The notes under the pieces are model-generated. The model made no database searches. It was not told the origin of the DNA and was given only the letters and a program-made list of their open reading frames with translations. The translations under genes and the position numbers were made by a program. This document shows, one piece after another, positions 43,777 through 53,247 of a stretch of 64,000 nt of DNA. Within the stretch, counting starts at the first letter, position 1; each line of letters opens with the position of its first letter. This DNA comes from DATHXC01 sp035459965. Its GTDB lineage: Bacteria; Pseudomonadota; Gammaproteobacteria; Burkholderiales; Methylophilaceae. The DNA is taken from contig DATHXC010000002.1 in the NCBI GenBank assembly GCA_035459965.1, forward strand, positions 62,001 through 126,000. The letters run 5' to 3'.

Positions 43777-44808
43777 CTAATGGAACAGGTAAGCCCAAGG
43801 AGTTTGCATCATGGCGCCAACTACCAGTATCCACACCAAGGTGATAGGGATAAACACTTTCCAGCCCAGGCGCATGATCTGGTCATAGCGATAGCGCGGG
43901 AAAGTAGCTCGGAACCACAAGAAGAAAAATAGCAGGAACACCACTTTAGCTAACAGCCAGAGAATGCTATCCGGCAGGAATGGGAACGGTGACAGCCAGC
44001 CGCCCAGAAACATAAGCGCTGCCAGCATGCTCACCAGGATCATGTTGGCATACTCAGCTAGGAAGAACACAGCGAAGGTCATGCCTGAATATTCCACATG
44101 GAAACCGGCGACGATTTCTGATTCACCTTCTGCCACGTCGAAAGGGGCACGGTTAGTCTCAGCCACGGCGCTGATGAAATAGACGATAAACAATGGGAAC
44201 AAGGGTAACCAGTACCACTGCCAGAAGCCACCAGCCTGTGCCAGCACGATCTTGCCAAGATTCAGGCTATTGGCACACATCAGCACACCGACCAGCGCGA
44301 AACCCATAGCGATTTCATAAGAAACGATCTGCGCGGCAGAACGCAATGCACCAAGAAAGGCATATTTGGAATTGGAAGCCCAGCCCGCGATAATCACGCC
44401 ATACACCGCAACCGATGTCATGGCGAGGATATAAAGCAAACCAGCATCAATATCAGCCAGCACCAGTTCAAGGTTGAACGGCACGACTGCCCATGCAGCA
44501 AATGCAGGAGCTATCGCCAGCACCGGGCCTATGAGAAACAGCGCCTTGCTAGAGGCGCTAGGAATGATGATTTCCTTGAACAGCAACTTGAGGCCATCGG
44601 CAATCGGTTGCAGCAACCCGAAATAACCTACGCGGTTAGGCCCAATGCGCACTTGCATGAAGCCAATGACTTTACGTTCAGCCAAAGTCAGATAAGCCAC
44701 AGCGCCCATCAAGGGTGCCACAATCAGCACAATCTTAAGTAGTGTCCACACCGTCACCGAGATGGCCGGCCAGTAGCTACCGAACAGATTGGTGAAGAAT
44801 TCCATCAT
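43777..44808 (-). CDS. nuoH: NADH-quinone oxidoreductase subunit H
   Basis: 343 residues, eight transmembrane helices, forming much of the quinone-binding tunnel. Signature parts: TLAERKVIGFMQVRIGPNRVG and AETNRAPFDVAEGESEIVAGFHVEYSGM. Two consecutive ATG codons (44808, 44805) overlap the nuoG stop. Confidence 0.97.
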   Translation of the reverse strand: MMEFFTNLFGSYWPAISVTVWTLLKIVLIVAPLMGAVAYLTLAERKVIGFMQVRIGPNRVGYFGLLQPIADGLKLLFKEIIIPSASSKALFLIGPVLAIAPAFAAWAVVPFNLELVLADIDAGLLYILAMTSVAVYGVIIAGWASNSKYAFLGALRSAAQIVSYEIAMGFALVGVLMCANSLNLGKIVLAQAGGFWQWYWLPLFPLFIVYFISAVAETNRAPFDVAEGESEIVAGFHVEYSGMTFAVFFLAEYANMILVSMLAALMFLGGWLSPFPFLPDSILWLLAKVVFLLFFFLWFRATFPRYRYDQIMRLGWKVFIPITLVWILVVGAMMQTPWAYLFH

Positions 44809-47225
44809 GCAACCGCCCCTGCGTTGACAAGCTCGGCACCAACCTTCTCAATAGTAATTTCCCCCATGAGCTCACCCAGACTGGCAGTAATCGGGCTGGC
44901 CGCCTGTATACGTACGCAACCCTTAGCTACATGGTTATCCAGCCTGACTTGAAGCACCGCGCTACCCTCACCCTGTTTCACCAGTACAGTGTCGCCCGCT
45001 TGCAGGCCAAGCTCGGCCATCAGCCGCTCATTCATGCGCGCCATGGGCTTAATGTTGTACTTGGTCTTTTGCAACGATGGAGAACGGCGCACGATAGGGT
45101 CAGACTGGTACTGCGGAACCTCGCCGATACGTTGTATGCCCTCGGATTTGATCCAGACTTCAATCTCGACCAGCTCTTTGAGGTTGTTGTTGAGAGAACG
45201 CCAAGCAACGGTCGATGGCTTCTCTCCGCCGAAGAGGGCATCCTTGACTTCTTCACTGCTGTTGTAGTCGAAACCGTCCAGACCTAGCGTGTTGCCCAAT
45301 ACGCGCAACACCTTCCATGCGGGACGACATTCGCCCAGCGCTTTGGTAACTGCCTTAAAGCTCTGGATGCGGCCTTCCATACTCATCAATGTGCCAGATG
45401 TCTCTGTGAACGGAGCAATAGGTAATAGTACATCGGCATCTTCCAGGGCCTCGGACTTGTACATGGTCAGCGCAACTACACACTCGGCCTGTTGCATGGC
45501 CTTACGTGCCGCAACGCCGTTGTGGCAATCCAGCTCAGGCTCGACATTGACCAGCAAATAGGCTTTGCGTGGCACTTCCAGCATGGCACGTGCATGCATA
45601 CCTTGTGGGCCAGGCATGACGCCAATCAGGTGCTGGCCGGTATTGTTAGCACCCGCGGGGATCAAACCCAACGTTGCGCCGCAAAGACCGGCAATCGCTT
45701 CGGCAAGACTAAACATCTCGGTGAAGCGCGGATCGTTGAGCGCGAGGTTACCCACAAAGATCGCTGTCTTCGGCGAAATCAGGTCGTAACTTTCACCATG
45801 ACCGGCCAAGCTTTCCGCAATAGCCTGAGTATTGTCACGCACTATTGTCTCTTCCAGCAGCTGGCTCAACTTGGGAGGCAGGCACAGCGAAAGTCTTTGC
45901 AGACCGGACATTGCCTTGAGTACCTGCGCCAGCACATTCACAATATCATTAGGCCGCACAGTCACCTTGTGCTTCACCGACATCAGGGGATCGTTATTAA
46001 GCGGACTGATAATGCTGATTTCCGCACCATTGTTGGCGACAGCCTTACGTAGACGCTGGCTCAGTAGAGGGTGCTCGTTGCGCAGGTTGGAGCCGATAAT
46101 GAGGATACGATCCATCTCTTCAAGATCGGGGATGTTGCAGCCCATCCATGGTGTGCCGAGACGCTTGCCATCGAGACGGAAATCAGTCTGACGCAGCCGA
46201 TAATCGACGTTCTGCGAATTGAGGCCAGTGGCAATCTTCTTTGCCAGATAGCCTTCTTCCATGGTGCTATTGGGAGACACCAGCACGCCCAAGGCTTCAC
46301 CGCCGTACTCATTGGTGATGTCCTTGAGTTGTCCTGCAGCAAATTCCAGCGCGGTTTTCCAGTCGGTTTCGTGCCACTCGCCATGATGCTTGATCATGGG
46401 AACAGTGAGACGGTCAGTGCTATTCAAGCCTTCGTAAGAGAACCTGTCACGGTCAGAAATCCAGCATTCATTGATGCTTTCCTTCTCGCGCGGTAATACG
46501 CGCATGACCTTGTTATCTTTAACTTGCACTTCTATATGTGAGCCCAGGCCATCATGCGGCGCAATAGAAGGACGGCGGGTCAGTTCCCAGCTACGCGCAG
46601 AGTAGCGGAAGGGCTTGCTGGTCAATGCGCCAACCGGGCATAAGTCGATAATATTGCCAGAGAGCTCCGAATCCACCGATTTGTCGACATAAGCGGTAAT
46701 TTCAGCATGCTCGCCACGATTAATGAGGCCCAGCTCCATCATGCCGCCGACTTCCTTGAGGAAGCGTACGCAGCGTGTGCACTGAATACAACGCGTCATA
46801 TCGGTGGATACCAATGGGCCAATATTCTTATTCAGCACTACACGCTTTTCTTCGGTGTAGCGTGAGCCACTAGCGCCATAAGCCACGGCGATGTCCTGCA
46901 GATCACACTCGCCACCCTGGTCACAGATCGGGCAATCCAGTGGGTGGTTGATCAGCAGGAACTCCATCACACTCTTCTGCGCTTCAATCGCAGATTTGGA
47001 GCGCGTAAATATCTTCATGCCATCGGCCACCGGCGTAGCGCAGGCAGGCAAAGGCTTATTGAATTTTTCCACCTGTACCAGGCACATGCGGCAATTGGCG
47101 GCGACTGACAACTTCTTGTGATAGCAGAAACGCGGAATGGCAATGCCTAGCTTATCCGCAGCATCGATAATCGTACTGCCGTGATCTACCTCAACCTGGG
47201 TACCATCAATCTCAATATTCAGCAT
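44805..47225 (-). CDS. nuoG: NADH-quinone oxidoreductase subunit G
   Basis: 806 residues. The N-terminal ferredoxin-like part binds a [2Fe-2S] cluster (CYHKKLSVAANCRMC...C) and two [4Fe-4S] clusters (CPICDQGGEC, CIQCTRCVRF). The rest is a molybdopterin-oxidoreductase-like domain without obvious cofactor chemistry. It is part of the peripheral electron-transfer arm. It directly abuts nuoF with no spacer. Confidence 0.96.
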   Translation of the reverse strand: MLNIEIDGTQVEVDHGSTIIDAADKLGIAIPRFCYHKKLSVAANCRMCLVQVEKFNKPLPACATPVADGMKIFTRSKSAIEAQKSVMEFLLINHPLDCPICDQGGECDLQDIAVAYGASGSRYTEEKRVVLNKNIGPLVSTDMTRCIQCTRCVRFLKEVGGMMELGLINRGEHAEITAYVDKSVDSELSGNIIDLCPVGALTSKPFRYSARSWELTRRPSIAPHDGLGSHIEVQVKDNKVMRVLPREKESINECWISDRDRFSYEGLNSTDRLTVPMIKHHGEWHETDWKTALEFAAGQLKDITNEYGGEALGVLVSPNSTMEEGYLAKKIATGLNSQNVDYRLRQTDFRLDGKRLGTPWMGCNIPDLEEMDRILIIGSNLRNEHPLLSQRLRKAVANNGAEISIISPLNNDPLMSVKHKVTVRPNDIVNVLAQVLKAMSGLQRLSLCLPPKLSQLLEETIVRDNTQAIAESLAGHGESYDLISPKTAIFVGNLALNDPRFTEMFSLAEAIAGLCGATLGLIPAGANNTGQHLIGVMPGPQGMHARAMLEVPRKAYLLVNVEPELDCHNGVAARKAMQQAECVVALTMYKSEALEDADVLLPIAPFTETSGTLMSMEGRIQSFKAVTKALGECRPAWKVLRVLGNTLGLDGFDYNSSEEVKDALFGGEKPSTVAWRSLNNNLKELVEIEVWIKSEGIQRIGEVPQYQSDPIVRRSPSLQKTKYNIKPMARMNERLMAELGLQAGDTVLVKQGEGSAVLQVRLDNHVAKGCVRIQAASPITASLGELMGEITIEKVGAELVNAGAVA

Positions 47226-48530
47226 TTACTTACCTTCAACCATAGATTTGCCGTGCTGGATGTAATACTCAAACTCGGGGCGATAATGCTTGATAAAGCT
47301 CAACACCGGGGTTGCCGCAGCATCACCCAGCGCGCAGATGGTACGGCCCGAAATGTTGCTGCTGACATCAGTTAATAAGTCCAGATCTTCCATCCGGCCA
47401 TTACCATCCACGATACGCTTGACCACGCGATACAACCAGCCGGTGCCTTCACGGCATGGCGTACATTGTCCGCAAGATTCTTCAAAGAAGAAATAGGATA
47501 AGCGCTTGAGGGTTTTTACCATGCAGGTAGTTTCATCCATCACGATCATGGAACCTGCACCCAGGCTGGAGCCAGCCTTGGATAAGCCATCATAATCCAT
47601 GGTGGCGCCGATAATACTCGAGGCTGGCATCACGGCTGTAGAAGGCCCGCCTGGAATAACTGCTTTAAGTTGACGCCCTTTCCAGACGCCGCCTGCCATT
47701 TCCAGCAGCTCTGTAAACGGCATGCCCATATTCACTTCATAATTGCCGGGACGCTCTACGTGACCTGATACCGAGAATAGCTTGGTGCCACCGGAGTTAG
47801 GCACACCCAAATCCTGGAAGGCCTGGCCACCATGCTGCAATATCCATGGAATTGAGGCAAAAGACTCAGTGTTATTGATTGTAGTTGGCTTACCAAATAC
47901 ACCATAACTGGCAGGGAATGGCGGCTTAAAACGCGGCTGGCCTTTCTTGCCCTCTATGGATTCGATCAATGCAGTCTCTTCACCACAGATATAGGCGCCG
48001 TAACCATGTACAGCGTAGAGATCAAAATTGAAGCCTGTGCCGAACAGGTTCTCGCCGATATAGCCAGCAGCTCGCGCCTCTAGCAATGCAGCTTCGAAGG
48101 TTTCGTAATCTTCCCAGATTTCACCGTGGATATAGTTGTACCCAACGCGCGCACCCATGGTGTAGGCGGCAATCGCCATGCCTTCAATCACCTGATGCGG
48201 GTTATAGCGAATGATGTCGCGATCCTTAAAGGTGCCGGGCTCGCCTTCATCGGTATTACACACCAAGTACTTGATGCCATCGTAATAACGCGGCATGAAG
48301 CTCCATTTAAGCCCTGTCGGGAAGCCCGCACCGCCACGCCCACGCAGGCCTGACAGCTTGACCTGGCTGATGATATCGGTAGCTTTGACTTTTTCGGTCA
48401 CCAAACGCTTCAACTGGGCATATCCACCCAATTTTGTATAGGTTTCCAGCGAATGTGGATTTTCGTGTCCCAGCGTACGCAGGCATACCAGCGTTTCTTT
48501 AGGATGCGGAGTGATGATGCCAGCAGCCAT
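47226..48530 (-). CDS. nuoF: NADH-quinone oxidoreductase subunit F
   Basis: 434 residues. The NADH and FMN site is in LRGRGGAGFPTGLKW and YIHGEI..., and GAYICGEETALIESIEGKKGQPRFKPPFPA is the FMN-binding region. The N3 [4Fe-4S] cluster is held by ESCGQCTPCREG and a later Cys in TICALGDAAATP. It accepts the hydride from NADH. Confidence 0.97.
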   Translation of the reverse strand: MAAGIITPHPKETLVCLRTLGHENPHSLETYTKLGGYAQLKRLVTEKVKATDIISQVKLSGLRGRGGAGFPTGLKWSFMPRYYDGIKYLVCNTDEGEPGTFKDRDIIRYNPHQVIEGMAIAAYTMGARVGYNYIHGEIWEDYETFEAALLEARAAGYIGENLFGTGFNFDLYAVHGYGAYICGEETALIESIEGKKGQPRFKPPFPASYGVFGKPTTINNTESFASIPWILQHGGQAFQDLGVPNSGGTKLFSVSGHVERPGNYEVNMGMPFTELLEMAGGVWKGRQLKAVIPGGPSTAVMPASSIIGATMDYDGLSKAGSSLGAGSMIVMDETTCMVKTLKRLSYFFFEESCGQCTPCREGTGWLYRVVKRIVDGNGRMEDLDLLTDVSSNISGRTICALGDAAATPVLSFIKHYRPEFEYYIQHGKSMVEGK

Positions 48531-49003
48531 TACTTCAGCTCCTCCAGAATCTCATCCACTTTTTCAGGGGTCAGGAACTCGCACATCTTGCTGTTATTGA
48601 TATGGAACAAAGGTGCACCAGCGCAGGCGCCCATGCACTCGCCTTCTTTCAGCGTGAATTTTCCATCAGGCGAAGTCTCGTTAAAGCCTATGCCCAGACG
48701 CTTGTTGAGATGCTCCACTATCGAATCTGAATCACGTAACATGCAGGAAATATTGGTGCAGACGGTGATCTTGTATTTGCCCATAGGCTCAAGCTCATAC
48801 ATATTGTAGAAGCTTGCCACCTCCAGCGCGGCGATTGCCGGAATACCCAGATACTCAGCGACAAAAGCAATGGTCTCTTTCGAGAGCCAGCCCTTTTCAG
48901 TTTGCGCAATGCGTAACGCAGACATCACCGCACCCTGCCGGTGTTCAGCAGGATATTTAGTAAGCTCGTAGTCAATCTTGGCAATGGATTCTGGAGATAA
49001 CAT
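48530..49003 (-). CDS. nuoE: NADH-quinone oxidoreductase subunit E
   Basis: 157 residues of thioredoxin-like ferredoxin. The [2Fe-2S] cluster N1a is held by CTNISC and ECMGAC. Works with NuoF in the dehydrogenase module. TAATG overlap with nuoF. Confidence 0.97.
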   Translation of the reverse strand: MLSPESIAKIDYELTKYPAEHRQGAVMSALRIAQTEKGWLSKETIAFVAEYLGIPAIAALEVASFYNMYELEPMGKYKITVCTNISCMLRDSDSIVEHLNKRLGIGFNETSPDGKFTLKEGECMGACAGAPLFHINNSKMCEFLTPEKVDEILEELK

Positions 49004-49017
49004 TTCGCGTCCGTGTT

Positions 49018-50271
49018 CTATCTATCAATTTCGCCAAAAACAATATCCTGTGTACCTATGATTGCGACCAAGTCAGCAATCATGTGGCCACGTGTCATTT
49101 CATCCAAGGCTGCCAGATGCGGAAAGCCGGGTGCGCGTATCTTGAGACGGTAAGGCTTGTTGGCACCATCCGAAATCAGGTAAATACCGAATTCGCCTTT
49201 AGGATGCTCCACTGCTGCATAAGCCTCGCCAGCGGGCACATGAAAGCCTTCTGTAAACAACTTGAAGTGATGAATCAGCGATTCCATATCCTGCTTCATG
49301 CCTTCACGTGATGGCGGCGCAACCTTGTTATTGTCGGTAATCACTGGGCCCGGATTCTTGCGTAACCAGTCCACACACTGCTTGATGATATGGTTGGATT
49401 GACGGAACTCCTCCATGCGCACCAGGTAGCGATCATAACAATCGCCATTCACGCCGACAGGAATATCAAAATCCATCTTGTCATACACTTCATATGGCTG
49501 CTTCTTGCGCAGATCCCAGGCAAAGCCTGAACCACGCAGCATTGGGCCAGTCATGCCCAAGGACAATGCGCGCTCTGGAGTCACCACACCGACACCGACA
49601 GTACGCTGTTTCCAGATCCGGTTATCGGTCAGCAGAGTTTCGTACTCATCCACGTAGGCAGGGAACCGATTGGTGAAATCTTCGATGAAGTCCAGCAATG
49701 AACCCTGGCGATTTTCATTGAGCTTATTAATTTCGGCTTTGCTACGGAAAGTCGTGGTTTCGTGTTGCGGCATGCGGTTGGGCAAATCGCGGTAGACACC
49801 ACCGGGACGATAGTAAGCAGCGTGCATACGCGCACCCGAAACGGCTTCATAGCAATCGAACAGATCTTCACGTTCGCGGAATGCATAAAGGAATACCGTC
49901 ATCGCACCCACATCCAGCGCATGCGCACCCAACCACAACAAATGGTTCAGCACGCGGGTAATCTCGTCAAACATCACTCGGATATATTGCGCACGAATCG
50001 GCACCTCTATGCCCATGAGCTTTTCGATCGCCATGACATAGGCATGCTCATTGGCCATCATCGACACATAATCGAGCCTGTCCATGTAAGGCACGGACTG
50101 CAGGTAGGTACGATTCTCAGCCAGTTTTTCCGTGGCGCGGTGCAACAGCCCGATATGCGGGTCGGCACGTTGAATCACTTCACCATCAAGCTCCAGCACC
50201 AGGCGCAACACACCGTGCGCGGCTGGGTGCTGCGGGCCGAAGTTCATCGTGTAATTTCTTATCTCAGCCAT
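49018..50271 (-). CDS. nuoD: NADH-quinone oxidoreductase subunit D
   Basis: 417 residues, related to [NiFe]-hydrogenase large subunits without the metal cysteines. It forms the quinone-binding pocket with NuoB; the His/Tyr region is in NFGPQHPAAHGVLRLVLELDGE. Separate from nuoC (eight-base overlap), unlike the fused NuoCD of enterobacteria. Confidence 0.97.
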   Translation of the reverse strand: MAEIRNYTMNFGPQHPAAHGVLRLVLELDGEVIQRADPHIGLLHRATEKLAENRTYLQSVPYMDRLDYVSMMANEHAYVMAIEKLMGIEVPIRAQYIRVMFDEITRVLNHLLWLGAHALDVGAMTVFLYAFREREDLFDCYEAVSGARMHAAYYRPGGVYRDLPNRMPQHETTTFRSKAEINKLNENRQGSLLDFIEDFTNRFPAYVDEYETLLTDNRIWKQRTVGVGVVTPERALSLGMTGPMLRGSGFAWDLRKKQPYEVYDKMDFDIPVGVNGDCYDRYLVRMEEFRQSNHIIKQCVDWLRKNPGPVITDNNKVAPPSREGMKQDMESLIHHFKLFTEGFHVPAGEAYAAVEHPKGEFGIYLISDGANKPYRLKIRAPGFPHLAALDEMTRGHMIADLVAIIGTQDIVFGEIDR

Positions 50272-50875
50272 TATGAAAACCTTCTTCTCTAATGACTCTA
50301 GGGACGTTGTTTCGCTGCTCTATGGATACCGGTTGGTAAATGACTCGCTGCTGCTCCGGGTCGTAACGCATTTCTACGTTACCTATCATGGGGAAATCCT
50401 TGCGGAACGGATGGCCGACAAAACCATAATCAGTCAGCAAGCGACGTAAATCCGGGTGACCTTCATACATAATGCCGTAAAGGTCGAATGACTCACGCTC
50501 GAACCAGTTGGCAACTGACCATAAATCCACCAGTGTGGGCATTACCGGGAAGCTATCGTCATCGGAGAATACACGCAGACGCACGCGATGATTCAGACTG
50601 ATAGAGAGAAAATGATAAACCGTGGCAAAACGCAAACCGGCCCAGGAATCTTCGCCGAATTCTTCAATGGCATACTGGGTGTAATCAACACCACATAAAT
50701 CAATCAACTGCTCGAACTTGAGCGCGGGATGATCTTTCAACGTGGCGCAGACTGCCAGCAAGTTCGCTGCCTTGCATTCAATTGTGATCTCGCCCACATT
50801 GGTAACAAATTTGGTGATTTGTTCGCCCAATACAGACTGCAGGCTTTCCGAAAGTTTTTCTAATCGCGTGGTCAT
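50264..50875 (-). CDS. nuoC: NADH-quinone oxidoreductase subunit C
   Basis: 203 residues of the 30-kDa subunit family. Conserved ERESFDLYGIMYEGHPDLRRLLTDYGFVGHPFRKDFP lies near the C-terminus. The frame continues 31 codons upstream into nuoB, but ATG 50875 (MTTRLEKLSES), eight bases after the nuoB stop, is the natural start. Structural part of the peripheral arm. Confidence 0.97.
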   Translation of the reverse strand: MTTRLEKLSESLQSVLGEQITKFVTNVGEITIECKAANLLAVCATLKDHPALKFEQLIDLCGVDYTQYAIEEFGEDSWAGLRFATVYHFLSISLNHRVRLRVFSDDDSFPVMPTLVDLWSVANWFERESFDLYGIMYEGHPDLRRLLTDYGFVGHPFRKDFPMIGNVEMRYDPEQQRVIYQPVSIEQRNNVPRVIREEGFHNG

Positions 50876-50883
50876 TATTGGGT

Positions 50884-51360
50884 TTAGCGCGCTATGGTAT
50901 TGGTACGTTTGATTTTGGTCTGCAACTGGATAATGCCATAAAGCAGCGCTTCTGCAGTCGGTGGACAACCCGGGACATATACATCCACAGGCACGATACG
51001 GTCACAGCCGCGTACTACAGCATAGGAATAGTGGTAATAACCGCCGCCATTGGCACAAGACCCCATGGAGATCACCCAGCGCGGCTCGGCCATCTGGTCG
51101 TAAACCTTGCGCAATGCGGGCGCCATTTTATTCACCAGCGTACCGGCCACGATCATTACATCAGACTGACGCGGACTGGGGCGAAACACGATACCAAAGC
51201 GATCCAAGTCATAACGTGAAGCACCCGCATGCATCATCTCAACTGCACAGCAGGCCAAGCCAAACGTCATCGGCCATAGCGAGCCGGTACGTGTGTAGTT
51301 GATGACTGTGTCCAGTGTTGTGGTGACAAAGCCTTTTTCCAGTACGCCTTCAATACTCAT
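50884..51360 (-). CDS. nuoB: NADH-quinone oxidoreductase subunit B
   Basis: 158 residues. It holds the terminal [4Fe-4S] cluster N2 through the adjacent cysteines in GLACCAVEMM plus MGSCAN and VPGCPP, delivering electrons to quinone. Separated from nuoA by 58 bases. Confidence 0.98.
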   Translation of the reverse strand: MSIEGVLEKGFVTTTLDTVINYTRTGSLWPMTFGLACCAVEMMHAGASRYDLDRFGIVFRPSPRQSDVMIVAGTLVNKMAPALRKVYDQMAEPRWVISMGSCANGGGYYHYSYAVVRGCDRIVPVDVYVPGCPPTAEALLYGIIQLQTKIKRTNTIAR

Positions 51361-51418
51361 AGCATTATCCTTGCGACTTGAACTCGCGGTGCATAAACCT
51401 GCTTACTGCTCATTATGC

Positions 51419-51775
51419 TTAATCCCACTCCAGCGCACCCTTCATCCACTCGTAGGCGAAACCAACTACCAACACACCGAGAAACACCAACATGGCCAGG
51501 AAGCCTGGCAAGCCGATTTCTTTAAGGACAACGGCCCAGGGGAAGAGGAAAGCAATTTCAAGATCGAACAGAATAAACAGGATAGCAACAAGGTAATAGC
51601 GTACATCGAACTTCATGCGCGCATCTTCGAAAGCCTCGAAGCCGCATTCGTAGGGGGAATTTTTTTCGGCATCAGGCCTGTTAGGGGAAACCAGCTTACC
51701 AAGAACAATAGGGGCAACACCGACGGCGAGGCCGACGATTATGAACAGCAAGATAGGAAAGTAATTTTCCAGCAA
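51419..51775 (-). CDS. nuoA: NADH-quinone oxidoreductase subunit A
   Basis: About 118 residues with three transmembrane helices. The conserved segment ENSPYECGFEAFEDARMKFDVRYYLVAILFILFDLEIAFLFPWA identifies it. No ATG is available: TTG 51775 (read MLENYFPILL) has GGGG seven bases upstream, while TTG 51781 is an alternative two codons earlier. It is the first gene of the nuo operon; the promoter presumably lies between it and tRNA-Leu or upstream with secG/tpiA. Confidence 0.95.
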   Translation of the reverse strand: MLENYFPILLFIIVGLAVGVAPIVLGKLVSPNRPDAEKNSPYECGFEAFEDARMKFDVRYYLVAILFILFDLEIAFLFPWAVVLKEIGLPGFLAMLVFLGVLVVGFAYEWMKGALEWD

Positions 51776-51879
51776 GTTCAAACCCCAAGTTATCTAGACT
51801 TAAAGCAATCTAGCATTTTTTTGACCCAGCAAGACACTGGCTAGCTCATTACAATTCAAACTTCACGAGACTTAAACTA

Positions 51880-51964
51880 TGGTGCCGACGGAGAGACTCG
51901 AACTCTCACGGCTTTCGCCACTACCCCCTCAAGATAGCGTGTCTACCAATTCCACCACGACGGC
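51880..51964 (-). tRNA. tRNA-Leu (GAG)
   Basis: An 85-base class II tRNA with encoded ACCA and a variable arm (TGGCGAAAGCCG). Acceptor GCCGTCG pairs with CGTCGGC at the 3' side in usual register. The anticodon arm is CTATC-TTGAGGG-GGTAG, giving GAG. Its position between secG and nuoA is conserved in betaproteobacteria. Confidence 0.95.
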
Positions 51965-51999
51965 ATTCATTTTGGAGCTGCTAACTCCCTTACTCTAAC

Positions 52000-52332
52000 T
52001 TATTGCGGCACATCCTTAGCCGTAGAAGGTGCGACTGGCTTCGCAGCATCTTTTGCACTATTCGTTTGCGTTACCGACTTAATAACACTGGAGTGATCAG
52101 CACGGTGGCTGGACAAATAAGCCAGCGACATGCTTGTTGTGAAGAAAATCGCGACAAAAACTGCGGTAGCACGGCTCATGAAGTTGGATGATCCGCTAAC
52201 GCCAAACAGACTGCCGGATGCGCCACTACCAAATGCCGCGCCCATGTCGGCGCCTTTACCGTGCTGCAACAACACCAGGCCGATAACACCGGCTGCTGCC
52301 AACACATGAATTACTGTAACTATAGTTTCCAT
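52000..52332 (-). CDS. secG: preprotein translocase subunit SecG
   Basis: 110 residues with two transmembrane helices (about 4-22 and 52-72). The central GADMGAAFGSGASGSLFGVSGSSNF is the family loop. It assists SecYE during protein export. The C-terminal 30 residues are low-complexity (alanine, proline, lysine). It lies 22 bases downstream of tpiA. Confidence 0.95.
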   Translation of the reverse strand: METIVTVIHVLAAAGVIGLVLLQHGKGADMGAAFGSGASGSLFGVSGSSNFMSRATAVFVAIFFTTSMSLAYLSSHRADHSSVIKSVTQTNSAKDAAKPVAPSTAKDVPQ

Positions 52333-52354
52333 ATTCCCGCTTTAAACCTTGAGA

Positions 52355-53119
52355 TCACGCTGCCTGCGAACTGGCAGCGCGACAAATTTTTTCAAAATCA
52401 CTGGCATCCAACGAACATCTGCCAATCAACCCGCCATCAATATCCTGCATAGCTAGCAATTGTGCCGCATTTGTGGGTTTTACGCTACCCCCATAGAGGA
52501 TTCTTAGGCTTTCCGCGGCATCTTTATCCAGCCTGGAAATTTTGCCACGAATGAACTCGTGCATGGCCTGCGCCTGCTCTGGCGTAGCACTGAGGCCAGT
52601 ACCAATGGCCCATATCGGCTCGTAAGAAACAATCGTGTTGGCAAACACTGCCGCACCGGCTTCTGACAGAACCGCATCAATCTGCGAGGCAATCACACGC
52701 TCCATGATGCCGGCTTCGCGCTCCTGTAAGGTTTCACCAACACATAAAATAGGGGTGATACCTGCATGCTTGGCTACTACAAACTTGCTGGCGACATTAG
52801 CTTCGCTTTCGCAATAAGCCAGACTGCGTTCGGAGTGGCCGATAATCACATAGCTCGCACCAAAATCTTTGAGCATGGTGGCGCTGACTTCGCCGGTATA
52901 AGGGCCTTTTTCATGCTTGGCGATGTTCTGCGCACCCCATGATATATGGCTTCCAGCCAATTCAGACTGGGCCTGGAACAGGTAGGGATAAGGCACGCAA
53001 ACGGCAATATCAATGCCATCAAACGACGCTAACTTTTCTTTAAAAGCGCTGAACAAGACCTTATTCTGCGCAAGGGTGCCATGCATCTTCCAATTTGCTA
53101 CTACCAACTTACGACGCAT
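52355..53119 (-). CDS. tpiA: triose-phosphate isomerase
   Basis: 254 residues of the TIM barrel. Active-site parts: the substrate lysine in VANWKMHG, the electrophilic histidine in IIGHSERS, the catalytic glutamate in SYEPIWAIGTG (YEPIWAIG), and the phosphate loop LYGGSVKPTN. It interconverts glyceraldehyde-3-phosphate and dihydroxyacetone phosphate. Confidence 0.98.
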   Translation of the reverse strand: MRRKLVVANWKMHGTLAQNKVLFSAFKEKLASFDGIDIAVCVPYPYLFQAQSELAGSHISWGAQNIAKHEKGPYTGEVSATMLKDFGASYVIIGHSERSLAYCESEANVASKFVVAKHAGITPILCVGETLQEREAGIMERVIASQIDAVLSEAGAAVFANTIVSYEPIWAIGTGLSATPEQAQAMHEFIRGKISRLDKDAAESLRILYGGSVKPTNAAQLLAMQDIDGGLIGRCSLDASDFEKICRAASSQAA

Positions 53120-53247
53120 ATTTTGACCCGAATGATTTAGCCGAATTTTACTCTGCTGCAGGATGCACGGTCAATGAAATGCCTTGCAAGAAATTGTGCC
53201 GCGCTTGTGTTATCGTTTTGTGAAGCCATTATATTAGCAGCGACTCA

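Noticed and set aside
43766..43834. Upstream extension of nuoI
   Set aside because: The extra 23 codons overlap the nuoH 3' end and are not part of the NuoI family; ATG 43765 gives the normal protein.
45492..46052. Plus-strand open frame of 186 codons inside nuoG
   Set aside because: nuoG is complete on the other strand; the plus frame lacks a ribosome binding site and recognisable sequence.
50876..50968. Upstream extension of nuoC
   Set aside because: The extra 31 codons are within nuoB; ATG 50875 just after the nuoB stop is the expected start.
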